From a virus: a DNA stretch of 37,399 nt. How positions within the stretch are numbered: position 1 is the first letter of the stretch; every line of letters starts with the position of its first letter. Positions 1-7,316 of this stretch are shown here, piece after piece. The position numbers and the translations under genes were made by a program. The notes beneath the pieces were generated by a model. It searched no databases and was not told the origin of the DNA. It worked only from the letters and a program-made list of their open reading frames with translations. The DNA is taken from positions 1 to 37,399 of the IMG/VR virus record IMGVR_UViG_3300042298_004108; one strand, written 5' to 3'.

Positions 1-343
1 TTCTGCTTTTAATCTGATTTTGAGATATAGTATCGATAATAGTTAAGTTTAAACTATCTAATACTTGTTTATCCTCGTATGTTTTAACAGCATAATAGTC
101 TGATAAGATAGCTGATGTATCGATTGGGGTACTAAATGTATCAATATCTACTTGAGTAATATACTTTACTTTAGGGGTATATACTGGGTATGTTTTTTCT
201 ATAATAAAAGATTCAACAATAGTATCTCTAATGATCTGTGGTTCAGTAGGTGTACCTTTACCTGAACAACTTCTCATTAAAAAAATCACAACTATCAACA
301 CTACTATAAGTAGTGATTGAATATTTTTAAAATATTTAGACAT
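1..343 (-). CDS. Small membrane-anchored protein, 3' end cut by window edge
   Basis: An open frame starts with ATG at 343 and runs off the window after 114 codons, so the C-terminus is missing. Residues about 10-22 are an uninterrupted hydrophobic stretch (LLIVVLIVVIFLM) followed by R-S-C-S-G, which reads as a signal anchor or a lipoprotein-like signal with a Cys at residue 26. The rest is polar with many Asp, Thr and Tyr. The start overlaps the stop of the upstream gene as TAATG, indicating translational coupling. Short membrane-anchored periplasmic proteins of this layout in phages are often spanin-like (Rz) or of unknown function; I cannot tell which. The frame is clear; the function is not known. 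Confidence 0.8.
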   Translation of the reverse strand, partial: MSKYFKNIQSLLIVVLIVVIFLMRSCSGKGTPTEPQIIRDTIVESFIIEKTYPVYTPKVKYITQVDIDTFSTPIDTSAILSDYYAVKTYEDKQVLDSLNLTIIDTISQNQIKSR

Positions 344-1128
344 TACTTTAGCTTAGATACCTTGTCTTCGATTTCTATTTTAGCTTTTGACCAAAAGTCA
401 GCATACTTATCTTTATCTAAAACACGGTTAGCGTTATCTACTACACCAGCATCTCTCATATCCTTTAGAAATGCTTTAACTAATTTAGTTTTTTCTTGAG
501 CGCGGAGTTGAGCTGCTTTACCTTTTTCAAATTTACCACCTGAACCAGCTAGTTTACGTAGTTCCAAATCGGATGGTCCCTCTTGGTCTTCGCTGTCAGA
601 ATAGTATTTTTTAGTCATTGAGAATGTTTTTACCTTCTCGTCTTTTTTCTTAGCAGCAGGATTTGCTGATTTAGGGCGACCACGCATTCCTGGCTCTTTA
701 GGCTCTTTAGCTGGTTTGTTTGGATCTGCTTTACGTCCGCGTTGACCTACTTCTCTTTCGCCTCTTACTAGATCGATAAATTTATTAAGTTGGTTATCGA
801 ATAAATCGTCGTCTGGTCCTAGCGCAGCCTGAACTTTATCGTCTGTTTTAATGGCCTTACGGATGTCTTTCTTTTCTCCGTCTTTATTTTTTTCGATTAC
901 TTTTTCGATAGCTACTTTTAGATCACCTGCGATTTTAGCCATTTCGTTAAGCGCCTCGTCTTCGGCAATGGTTACAGGAGCATTCATTTCTTTAGCTTTC
1001 ATGATAGCAGCTTTAACTGTAGCAGGGTTTTCGTCCTTAACGTCTGCTGGAGTTGTATCTTTATCTACGATTGTTAATTCGCTTACGATCATTTCACGGA
1101 TAGCCTCCTTTAATTCAGATATTTTCAT
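343..1128 (-). CDS. Lys-rich protein with AT-hook-like motifs and recurrent MKxxEL N-terminus
   Basis: This 261-residue protein is highly charged and has no family I recognise. Its first residues MKISELKEAIREMIVSEL form an amphipathic helix that resembles the N-termini of several otherwise unrelated proteins in this window. Residues about 129-165 are basic and Pro-rich and hold two AT-hook-like cores (QRGRK near 130 and RGRPK near 150), which suggests minor-groove DNA binding. The second half is mixed-charge and helical. The gene follows an ATATTTATA motif 22 nt upstream, and its stop overlaps the next start. A DNA-associated head or core protein is an inference from charge and motifs; a host-directed nucleoid-binding protein is the alternative. 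Confidence 0.85.
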   Translation of the reverse strand: MKISELKEAIREMIVSELTIVDKDTTPADVKDENPATVKAAIMKAKEMNAPVTIAEDEALNEMAKIAGDLKVAIEKVIEKNKDGEKKDIRKAIKTDDKVQAALGPDDDLFDNQLNKFIDLVRGEREVGQRGRKADPNKPAKEPKEPGMRGRPKSANPAAKKKDEKVKTFSMTKKYYSDSEDQEGPSDLELRKLAGSGGKFEKGKAAQLRAQEKTKLVKAFLKDMRDAGVVDNANRVLDKDKYADFWSKAKIEIEDKVSKLK

Positions 1129-1150
1129 TTCTAGAAATATTATGTTTATG

Positions 1151-1159
1151 TATAAATAT
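1151..1159 (-). promoter_or_regulatory. Stranded ATATTTATA motif, putative late promoter
   Basis: The coding strand reads ATATTTATA 22 nt before the ATG at 1128, in the short gap after the kinase gene. It is one of ten copies in the same orientation ahead of genes in this window. Confidence 0.6.
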
Positions 1160-1689
1160 CACAGACCTAATTGAAATTTAAGCTGCTCGATACGTTCCTT
1201 AGTAGGTCCTTCCAATATACCATAGTTTTTAATAAGAGAACGTCTTGATTTAAGATAGTTAACAATTATAAAATCAATTAGCTTACGATATTCAGTATCT
1301 GTTTCACGTACACCATTATCTTCCATATCTACTCCTTCAGGATTTATATAAAAAATATAGTCATAGTCTTTAATTAACAACATAGCTAGTTGCTCAAAAT
1401 CATATTTTTCGACGGGGTCCATTGATTTAGAAGCGCGGGCAAACGCCATAACATCAATTATGGTACGATCTGTAATGATATTTTCTTGCATAAGCTCCAT
1501 AGCTCGTTCAGCTAAAAATACTGTTTGACCTTTAAGTGTAGAGTCTGTATTTAGAGGAATACCCTGCTCCATCAAATATTTAGAACGTTCAGTTCTAAAC
1601 GTATAGTCTTTAAACTCTGGTAATTCCTTAAGTGCGTTTACAAGTGTGGTTTTACCTACACTCATTGTTCCACATAATCCTATTTTCAT
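1159..1689 (-). CDS. P-loop nucleotide kinase / ATPase, NadR-kinase-like (AAA_28-like)
   Basis: The 176-residue protein opens with a beta strand and Walker A (GTMSVGKT, residues 7-14), followed by an R-T-E-R-S segment and an I-T-D-R Walker-B-like region near residue 73. The overall layout matches the small AAA_28 group that includes the C-terminal ribosylnicotinamide-kinase domain of NadR. A role as a nucleoside or nucleotide kinase in the host cytoplasm is therefore likely, but the substrate cannot be read from the sequence. It overlaps the upstream cupin gene by ATGA and is the last gene of a four-gene coupled run with a FAD oxidoreductase. A thymidylate-kinase-like role is the main alternative. 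Confidence 0.88.
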   Translation of the reverse strand: MKIGLCGTMSVGKTTLVNALKELPEFKDYTFRTERSKYLMEQGIPLNTDSTLKGQTVFLAERAMELMQENIITDRTIIDVMAFARASKSMDPVEKYDFEQLAMLLIKDYDYIFYINPEGVDMEDNGVRETDTEYRKLIDFIIVNYLKSRRSLIKNYGILEGPTKERIEQLKFQLGL

Positions 1690-2069
1690 AATTGTGATGA
1701 TCCTGGTAGTACCCTGTAACTGTCTTCCTCGTAGTGTTTAGTGGATACCTCAAAAATTGTAGCACCTTCAGTAAGTGCCTTTAGTTGATGGGGTTGTCCG
1801 ACCTCTAAATCTACGACGTCTCCCTTACAAATCAAAGTTGAGTGAATAGAAGCTTTTTCGGTATCAATCCAGCTATACTCAAATTCACCTTCAGAAACGT
1901 ACCATGATTCTTCTTTGATCAAGTGGTAGTGCATTGAGAATTTTTTATCTTTTTCAAATACAAGGAGTTTACCACAATATGCTTCGTGGTTTGCAATCCA
2001 AAGTTCGTGTCCCCAAGCCTTTTTGTAAATATCCCCTTTACGAGGTATAGGTTGATACTTATGTCCCAT
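1686..2069 (-). CDS. Single-domain cupin, sugar-isomerase-like
   Basis: At 127 residues this is one cupin barrel. Near the start W-G-H-E-L-W resembles the opening of type II mannose-6-phosphate isomerase / GDP-mannose pyrophosphorylase cupin domains. Metal ligands are visible: H47 and H49 in MHYH, E53/E54, and H94 in the second cupin motif (G-Q-P-H-Q-L). It is likely a metal-dependent sugar-phosphate isomerase-type or small-molecule-binding protein. Both ends overlap neighbours (TAATG with the upstream 90-residue gene, ATGA with the kinase), placing it in a coupled metabolic run. The exact substrate is unknown; a non-catalytic binding role is possible. Confidence 0.87.
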   Translation of the reverse strand: MGHKYQPIPRKGDIYKKAWGHELWIANHEAYCGKLLVFEKDKKFSMHYHLIKEESWYVSEGEFEYSWIDTEKASIHSTLICKGDVVDLEVGQPHQLKALTEGATIFEVSTKHYEEDSYRVLPGSSQL

Positions 2070-2341
2070 TAAAATCTTGTTGTTCCTCTCATTGAGGGAT
2101 TTTTATACCAAGGCAAACCTTCTCTTTCTTTACGTACTTCAGACCATTCTTCAAAAGTTAGCTGTTTACCATATAGATAGTATTCTTTTTTATGTTCTGT
2201 TTGTTCGCCCTCAATTGGGTGAATTGCTGGGCCTTCCCAATTATGGTATTTCCAAGCATCGCTACCACTTTCTTTAAAGAAGTGATGGTATGCTCCTTTA
2301 GATCTCATTCGGCGTTCTTCGTAAATTCTTTGTTTTTTCAT
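2069..2341 (-). CDS. Small protein with GPA ... YYLYGKQLTFEEW motif, unknown function
   Basis: This 90-residue protein is hydrophilic and rich in aromatic residues. The central part, with W-E-G-P-A followed about 20 residues later by K-E-Y-Y-L-Y-G-K-Q-L-T-F-E-E-W, resembles the short repeat found in many phage and bacterial proteins of the type GPA ... WYxNGKxxSxEE, whose function is unknown. It starts inside the stop of the FAD oxidoreductase (ATGA) and ends on the cupin start (TAATG), so it is translated with the metabolic genes. No catalytic residues can be assigned. Confidence 0.82.
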   Translation of the reverse strand: MKKQRIYEERRMRSKGAYHHFFKESGSDAWKYHNWEGPAIHPIEGEQTEHKKEYYLYGKQLTFEEWSEVRKEREGLPWYKNPSMRGTTRF

Positions 2342-3708
2342 ATTGCGTAGTGGCTAATAAATTCCGGATATTCGGTATCGCGAAGGTAATAAGAAAGAAC
2401 ATCCTCGGCAACGTATATTGCCTGAGCTCCTGAAACTGTTATACCTCTAGCTGATAATGCGTCTCCTACAAAGTGTACATTGGGGAATTTAGTAAGAGAT
2501 AAATTACGATAGTTTACAAGTGGTTCTGGTGAAAGATATTTTACCTCGGGAACGTAAATGCCCCAATCATCTTTTAATGTAGGGAATACTTTTTTCATGT
2601 CCTCGATAAAGTCCATAATATAGCTCCAATATTCACCCATTACATTTTCTACTCCACTTAAATTATCGATTTGGAAAGCTGTAACATTGTTTCCTTCTGC
2701 TGTAGTAGATGGAACTCGAGTTGGTGAATAATATAAACCAGTACCATTGAATTGTAGTTCTTTTACTACTTTACGTGACCAAGTAAATGGATCTTCAATG
2801 CCATTAATTTCCATCAAGATACCAAAATTGGTCATTCCGTTTAGGTATTTTGGATCTTTTTTAGCGTGACCATTGTAACTATGATCACCATATGTTTCCT
2901 CTACAGCAACATAAGCGGCATTATTGTTTGTACAGAATGAGCGAAGTGAAACACCTTTATCGTCAAATTTTCTATATAACTTAAAGTCGTATGAAATATC
3001 GATTAGTTTCTGGAAGTGTTCTTGTGGTGCTTCAAATCGAACTCCAATTTGAACTGACTTAGGTTCGTCTGGTAGTTCGTATTGGTTAGCCAATTGTTGA
3101 GCAAAATCAATACCTGATTTACCTACACCAAAGATAAGCTCATCATAAAATATCCCATCATTATCCATAGTTGCAAATTCGGGTTTAACCGAATGCATTA
3201 CAACCTCGTTGTGTCTAAAATTAATGCTGGTTACTTTAGTTTCCCAATGGAATTGTACTCCTTTAGATACTAGATAATCATACCAGTTTTTAGCAATTTC
3301 AGATAGATAATCTGTACCTACGTGCCAAACGGGAAACAAACGCAAACCAAAGTATGGTTTAATAAATTCTGGTTCTGTATCTGGATTTGAACATTGTACC
3401 TCTTCTGGTTTAGGGTGGAAACGTTTAAAATTAGTGATGACTTGATCCATCAATTCCATTGCTTTTTCCTCACCACAATACTTAGATAACTGACCGCCAA
3501 TGGCTGTGTGGTAGGTTAGTTTACCATCTGACCAACCACCTGCTCCTAAAAATCCAGTCATTACCTCTTCGGGTAAGCGGTTATATGGGTCTTTACCCAT
3601 ATCAATGATTGTGATTAGTTCACCAGGATAACCTTTGTCTACAAGCTTAGTAGCAGCATTCACTCCTGCCACACCTGCACCAACAATTACTATTTTCTTT
3701 CCCTTCAT
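2338..3708 (-). CDS. FAD-dependent oxidoreductase (COG2509-like dehydrogenase)
   Basis: The 456-residue protein begins with a Rossmann dinucleotide-binding strand and GxGxxG (GAGVAGVNAA, residues 10-19). A middle G-K-S-G segment near residue 200, followed by Q-I-G-V-R-F-E-A-P, matches a region typical of uncharacterised FAD-utilising dehydrogenases (COG2509). Near the C-terminus F-V-G-D-A-L-S-A-R-G-I-T-V-S-G-A-Q-A is the usual FAD-binding G-D motif with the stretch that closes over the flavin. The length suits a complete enzyme. It is the first gene after the strong terminator at 3731-3776, so it probably has its own promoter, and it is coupled to a cupin and a kinase. It reads as an auxiliary metabolic gene; the substrate is unknown. 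Confidence 0.9.
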   Translation of the reverse strand: MKGKKIVIVGAGVAGVNAATKLVDKGYPGELITIIDMGKDPYNRLPEEVMTGFLGAGGWSDGKLTYHTAIGGQLSKYCGEEKAMELMDQVITNFKRFHPKPEEVQCSNPDTEPEFIKPYFGLRLFPVWHVGTDYLSEIAKNWYDYLVSKGVQFHWETKVTSINFRHNEVVMHSVKPEFATMDNDGIFYDELIFGVGKSGIDFAQQLANQYELPDEPKSVQIGVRFEAPQEHFQKLIDISYDFKLYRKFDDKGVSLRSFCTNNNAAYVAVEETYGDHSYNGHAKKDPKYLNGMTNFGILMEINGIEDPFTWSRKVVKELQFNGTGLYYSPTRVPSTTAEGNNVTAFQIDNLSGVENVMGEYWSYIMDFIEDMKKVFPTLKDDWGIYVPEVKYLSPEPLVNYRNLSLTKFPNVHFVGDALSARGITVSGAQAIYVAEDVLSYYLRDTEYPEFISHYAI

Positions 3709-3730
3709 ATTTTTATTTGTTACGCGTTAA

Positions 3731-3776
3731 GATAATAAAAAGCTGTGGCATCTCCAAATTTGGTGACGCCACAGCT
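3731..3776 (-). terminator. Strong rho-independent terminator
   Basis: On the minus strand a perfect 9-bp stem (AGCTGTGGC pairing with GCCACAGCT, + strand 3741-3749 and 3768-3776) encloses an 18-base loop that itself contains the palindrome CCAAATTTGG. The stem is followed by TTTTATTATC. It lies 35 nt beyond the stop at 3811 and 23 nt before the ATG at 3708, so it closes the upstream transcription unit. The + strand lacks an equally good U-tract. Confidence 0.85.
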
Positions 3777-3810
3777 GTCAATAAATATTTTTAAAGCGAC
3801 TGGCTATGAA

Positions 3811-4080
3811 TCAGTCTAAATGTATTTTGACTTTTAAGGTGTCTTCACCTTTCCAAGCCCTGTGCCATTTGTGACGCATCATAAATATACACATTTCGGG
3901 TTCAAGATCAAAAGGTAATTGATCGTCAAATTGCATTTTCCAACCTTTTCCTACCTCTAAAATCTCTATAGTACGATCTTCATCGTCCCGATGCCACAAT
4001 AGCTCAATCGGGTCTATGTTCTCGTTGAACTCTCTGATGATGTATTGGTCTGTAACCTCTAAATCTTTATACGGTTTCAT
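3811..4080 (-). CDS. Small acidic cupin-like protein, unknown function
   Basis: The 89-residue protein has a pattern of short strands (L-L-W-H-R-D-D-E-D-R-T-I-E-I-L-E, then G-W-K-M-Q-F-D-D-Q-L-P, then R-H-K-W-H-R). This resembles a minimal cupin-like barrel seen in small phage proteins of unknown function. Histidines at the W-H-R-D and K-W-H-R-A segments could bind metal, but this is an inference. The start at 4080 lies inside the end of the upstream 205-residue gene (14-base overlap), and the terminator follows directly, so this is the last gene of its transcription unit. Confidence 0.8.
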   Translation of the reverse strand: MKPYKDLEVTDQYIIREFNENIDPIELLWHRDDEDRTIEILEVGKGWKMQFDDQLPFDLEPEMCIFMMRHKWHRAWKGEDTLKVKIHLD

Positions 4081-4684
4081 TTATATCGTAATAAAAAGAA
4101 TCTCCATCTTCAGTAATCCATCTATCTGATTGGTTTTCCACGCTTGGGAGTTCTGTATCTACCTTATATTGCTTTAGATTTTCTGGGAGTGGTTTAGTTA
4201 CCCAGTTTGAGTCTTTCCAGAATATTCTATTATTGGGCATACACATTAAATAACCTTCGTCTGATTCAAATATGTGACCGCATTTATAGTCTGATGGTTC
4301 ATCGCTGTATGGGTTATTGAACCAATCTACTGTAAAGATATACGTGCCCCAAACTTTGCTTCCGTCTCTTAAAACGATTTGTGCCCTATGAAATGCTAAA
4401 AAATCGTATTCCACTACGGCAACGTTCTCGCTAAAACAATCCCATAACTGTTTAAAGTTAAATGGAATGTCGTTTGTGGGTGGTTTTGTATAGATCTCTG
4501 ATAATGGGATTCTTGAACGAACCATACCATTGTCTGTCATAACGTGGAATGTTAAAATCCTTCCAGCGCAAGATTGAAGACCAAAAACGTATACATTATA
4601 GAATTCGTTATGGTCTTCTTGGTTTTTTGTAAAATATGATTTACGAACTAGCGCTTTAAAGCTAGGGATGTTTGCATTAAGCAT
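4067..4684 (-). CDS. Conserved phage protein of unknown function
   Basis: This 205-residue protein is rich in Trp, Tyr, Phe and Asp with no low-complexity sequence, and looks like a compact globular domain. Segments such as Q-L-W-D-C-F-S-E-N-V and V-E-Y-D-F-L, and later F-T-V-D-W-F-N, are of a kind I remember from T4-like phages of marine bacteria, where the protein is unannotated. No transmembrane segment or nucleotide-binding motif is visible. It lies one base downstream of a gene with a capsid-targeting-like N-terminus and overlaps the next gene by 14 bases. Confidence 0.82.
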   Translation of the reverse strand: MLNANIPSFKALVRKSYFTKNQEDHNEFYNVYVFGLQSCAGRILTFHVMTDNGMVRSRIPLSEIYTKPPTNDIPFNFKQLWDCFSENVAVVEYDFLAFHRAQIVLRDGSKVWGTYIFTVDWFNNPYSDEPSDYKCGHIFESDEGYLMCMPNNRIFWKDSNWVTKPLPENLKQYKVDTELPSVENQSDRWITEDGDSFYYDINETV

Positions 4685-4685
4685 G

Positions 4686-5003
4686 TTATTTTTCTCTTAT
4701 AAGCAACTCACCTAATACCTCTAAACGACCAACTTCACGTTGGAATTCTGTTTGAGTCATACCTAATGATATTTTTTTATAGGTTTCATCGAATTCTTTT
4801 TTAGCGGCTTCTTTATCAAAATTACCTTTTATAGCTTTTTTATAGTAGGATGGTTTAACATTAAAGTGAGTATATGTTAATAAAGCATCTCCTCCTTTTT
4901 CTTTAGCATTAGCTATAATTTTTTCAGCACCTGCTAAACGATTGGTTGCAAATGTTTCAAAGCTTTCTTTAGCTTCGGTTAGTAGTTGGATAAGTTTAAT
5001 CAT
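4686..5003 (-). CDS. Putative packaged internal protein with capsid-targeting-like N-terminus
   Basis: The 105-residue protein starts MIKLIQLLTE followed by Ala. This is the same length and pattern as the T4 internal-protein capsid-targeting sequence (ten residues ending in I/L-x-E, then Ala), which T4 gp21 protease removes. The rest is helical and basic, with a conserved-looking block A-G-A-E-K-I-I-A-N-A-K-E-K-G-G-D-A-L-L-T-Y-near residues 24-44. The mature protein would begin at Ala11. Packaging inside the head is an inference from this N-terminus; the function of the mature part is unknown. Confidence 0.82.
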   Translation of the reverse strand: MIKLIQLLTEAKESFETFATNRLAGAEKIIANAKEKGGDALLTYTHFNVKPSYYKKAIKGNFDKEAAKKEFDETYKKISLGMTQTEFQREVGRLEVLGELLIREK

Positions 5004-5017
5004 TTTATTTTATTTTA

Positions 5018-5629
5018 TCACCAGAATCCTGAAAAGTTAGACTTCAAACCTAACAATTTTGCGTATCGAGGGAGCCTACAAGACCAGTATGAAGCCTTTG
5101 TTCTATCTTTTTTATTAGGGCAATCATGACGTGCTGAAAATGCTTTACGTGCTTGTGGGTTATTGATTTTAGCTGATAAACCTGTTGTATCACCAAATGA
5201 TACTTTTTTAATTCCACCACCTGGTTTTCTTACGTAAACATAGAATTTTTTAGAGCCACCACGCTTTGGTTTACCAATTGGGGGATCTTTTTTCTTTTTA
5301 TCTGCCTCGTTTACTTCTACCTCCTCGAAAATAAAATCTAAAGGGACTTTTTTATCCTCATACATACCAAAATGACCTAAATCGGTTTCAGTTAGTATCT
5401 CTAAATCATCTCCTTGCACTTCGATGATGTTACGGCTGTATAAAGCGCGGGCTTCAGCCCATAAATTAAAATAACTATCCGAGCCTGCACGATATACGTG
5501 CTCTGTAAGAGGTCGTGCGTTATCTAAGTGATATTTCAACCCCTCGGAAAGGATTGCTTTTGGTGCTACACTTTCGTTTAGCACCACTGGTCTTTTAGTA
5601 TCGCAAGTATTGCAGCCGCAGTCACACAT
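5018..5629 (-). CDS. Two-domain phage protein with Cys-rich N-terminus and DUF5872-like C-terminus
   Basis: The 203-residue protein has a Cys cluster at its start (C2, C4, C6, C9), then LNE-S at 17-20 and LSE-G at 27-30, which resemble prohead-protease sites. Residues 30-75 form a first domain. A Lys/Pro/Gly linker begins after V-N-E-A (about 106-109). The C-terminal domain (about 128-203) has Y-V-Y-V-R-K-P-G-G-G-I-K-K-V-S-F-G-D, A-R-K-A-F-S-A-R-H-D-C and Y-W-S-C-R-L-P, the pattern of the DUF5872-type domain found in marine phages and large viruses, function unknown. It follows an ATATTTATA motif only 3 nt before the ATG. Confidence 0.85.
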   Translation of the reverse strand: MCDCGCNTCDTKRPVVLNESVAPKAILSEGLKYHLDNARPLTEHVYRAGSDSYFNLWAEARALYSRNIIEVQGDDLEILTETDLGHFGMYEDKKVPLDFIFEEVEVNEADKKKKDPPIGKPKRGGSKKFYVYVRKPGGGIKKVSFGDTTGLSAKINNPQARKAFSARHDCPNKKDRTKASYWSCRLPRYAKLLGLKSNFSGFW

Positions 5630-5632
5630 ATC

Positions 5633-5641
5633 TATAAATAT
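5633..5641 (-). promoter_or_regulatory. Stranded ATATTTATA motif, 3 nt from ATG
   Basis: The coding strand reads ATATTTATA, then GAT, then the ATG at 5629. If this is the -10-type element, transcription would begin at or next to the start codon (leaderless message). It overlaps the stop of the upstream gene. Confidence 0.55.
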
Positions 5642-6840
5642 TAGGATATTTCTATTCCCCTGATTTTATCAATTATACCAAAACGAGATTGGGCGCCACC
5701 ACTACCGTCTGCTTTTTTAGAGAAAATAACAGGTAATGTTTTATCGTTTAGGTTTTGGGTAGCTTGAGTAAAGAACAAATCACCGTCTCTTTTTCTAATG
5801 TGAGCATATAATTTACCGGCTTTGTCTTCTATAAATTTATCTATTGGAATAAAACTACCATTTGTTATCTTGATAGTTTGTCCTTCAGGTTTTCCATCAA
5901 CCTCCATCTCACCAATATAATAATAAGAAACAGGACCACCCATTTCAGGTGTACCTTTTAAGATAGTTGATATAATTTTTTCTGGTACTTTGATTGATAC
6001 ATCAGGTACTAGTTTATTTTTATATAGGTTTTGTCCTTCTAGACCTTCTCTATCTACTACTTCTTTATAATAGGCATAAGCTTTATTATAAAAATCATCA
6101 ACGAAGTCTAATATTTCGGAATTAGCTCCTCCTTTAGTTAAAAGTTTAATACCAGCTATACCACCTGAACCTAAAGTAGGTGCTGAAGGGCCTTTAGCAG
6201 ATACTAAAAGTTCAGAACCATCAGTCATTACAAGTTTAACGTCTGAATATGGTTCGGTTCCTGCTGCTGATGATTCTTCTACTTTTTCTGCTTTAGCTAC
6301 ACCTTCAATTTTAGAACCATCTTTTGAGATAATAGTTTTAGTACCTTCAACTGAATTGATTAGATCAACTAGACTACGCTCTTGGCGTTCAGTAGTTTGA
6401 GCTTTACTACCTCCGGTACCTCCTAATTCTTTTGTTTTAAAAATAGATTTAAAGCCTATCTTATTACCTTTTGAATCTTTAAAAAATGGGAAAGAGTTAA
6501 TTGAAGAACCACCTATTCTTTTTATATCTTCTACTTTTTGATTTGAGAACAAATCACTATAGTCTTCATCAGTATATGTTAAAACTTCTTCTTTACCATC
6601 TTCTAATTTGAAAGGTTCACCTTTTTTGATTTTATCATCAATAACTGTTAAACGGTAGTATTTTCTAGAAGCATCACTTAAATCAGGCCATGTTAAAGCT
6701 TTTTCAAGTACTATTTCTTCTTTTAAAACTTTACTTAACAATAATTCGAGTAAAAGAATATCCTGCTCATTCTTCATGTCAGGATATCCCTTATCAAATT
6801 TGTAAGCGAACTTACGAAAAAATTTATCAAAAACGTTCAT
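5641..6840 (-). CDS. 399-residue protein, possible PD-(D/E)XK-like nuclease fold
   Basis: No family is recognised with confidence. Residues about 24-46 are a strongly hydrophobic/acidic helix ending I-V-L-E-K. In the middle, a helix (T-E-R-Q-E-R-S-L-V-D-L-I-N, 150-162) is followed by a strand with D200 (Y-S-D-V-K-L-V) and a hairpin to L-L-V-S-A-K-G (K216), then S-A-P-T-L-G-S-G-G. The E...D...SxK spacing is what restriction-enzyme-like folds show, with Ser in place of the usual Asp/Glu. I infer a nuclease-like fold at low confidence. It overlaps its upstream neighbour by TAATG and sits in the block of putative head-internal proteins. Confidence 0.8.
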   Translation of the reverse strand: MNVFDKFFRKFAYKFDKGYPDMKNEQDILLLELLLSKVLKEEIVLEKALTWPDLSDASRKYYRLTVIDDKIKKGEPFKLEDGKEEVLTYTDEDYSDLFSNQKVEDIKRIGGSSINSFPFFKDSKGNKIGFKSIFKTKELGGTGGSKAQTTERQERSLVDLINSVEGTKTIISKDGSKIEGVAKAEKVEESSAAGTEPYSDVKLVMTDGSELLVSAKGPSAPTLGSGGIAGIKLLTKGGANSEILDFVDDFYNKAYAYYKEVVDREGLEGQNLYKNKLVPDVSIKVPEKIISTILKGTPEMGGPVSYYYIGEMEVDGKPEGQTIKITNGSFIPIDKFIEDKAGKLYAHIRKRDGDLFFTQATQNLNDKTLPVIFSKKADGSGGAQSRFGIIDKIRGIEIS

Positions 6841-7316
6841 TATGCTTCTTCTGTTTCTGTTTCTTCAGCTGAGGCTTCTATTTCGGTTCCGCTACCCCCA
6901 TCACCTGAACTTCCAGTATCAAACTCTGCTGGATCTTGGGTACCTGAAGAGTTAGGCATACCATATCTTAGCATACGAGCAATAGCTTGAGTAGCGTTTT
7001 CTTCTTCATTTAAATTTAATAAATAGTATCTTTTGCCTTCAATTTCAGCTACCCAACTTCTTTCGTTAAATACTAAATAGAAATTTTCTCCGTTTTTAAG
7101 ATTAATACGGAATGTAGTAGGTTTTGGGGCTACCCAATCAATCGAAGCTAAGAATACGTCAAATTGTGGACCGAGTAGGTCTACAATTACGTCTTTTAGT
7201 TCTGGGAATTTAGTAAGCTCGTCATATTTTTCTGCGGTAATATCAACGAGCTTCTTTTCACCATAAACCGTTTTAACTAAAAGTTTGATTTTATCTCTTA
7301 GTTCGGATTTTTTCAT
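6840..7316 (-). CDS. Protein with recurrent MKxxEL N-terminus and acidic tail, unknown
   Basis: This 158-residue protein begins MKKSELRDKIKLLVKTV, matching the N-terminal helix of at least three other proteins here. A globular alpha/beta part follows (about 25-115, with strands in T-F-R-I-N-L-K and F-Y-L-V-F-N). The last 35 residues are Ser/Gly/Glu-rich and disordered-looking (ending A-E-E-T-E-T-E-E-A). Both ends overlap neighbours (TAATG), so it is made together with the 399- and 278-residue proteins. The function is unknown; a virion or scaffold-associated role is inferred only from context. Confidence 0.82.
   Translation of the reverse strand: MKKSELRDKIKLLVKTVYGEKKLVDITAEKYDELTKFPELKDVIVDLLGPQFDVFLASIDWVAPKPTTFRINLKNGENFYLVFNERSWVAEIEGKRYYLLNLNEEENATQAIARMLRYGMPNSSGTQDPAEFDTGSSGDGGSGTEIEASAEETETEEA

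Noticed and set aside
851-1174. Plus-strand open frame of 107 codons
   Set aside because: It is antisense to a well-supported gene and its protein is the Ser/Phe/Ile-rich type expected from the shadow of a Lys/Glu-rich gene. The same holds for the other plus-strand frames (for example 2077-2277, 7896-8246, 8474-8701, 11919-12146, 12878-13084, 23031-23276, 28260-28472, 29559-29798).
3783-3791. ATATTTATT, one base off the promoter element
   Set aside because: It lies between a stop codon and the terminator hairpin, so a start here would give only a very short transcript.
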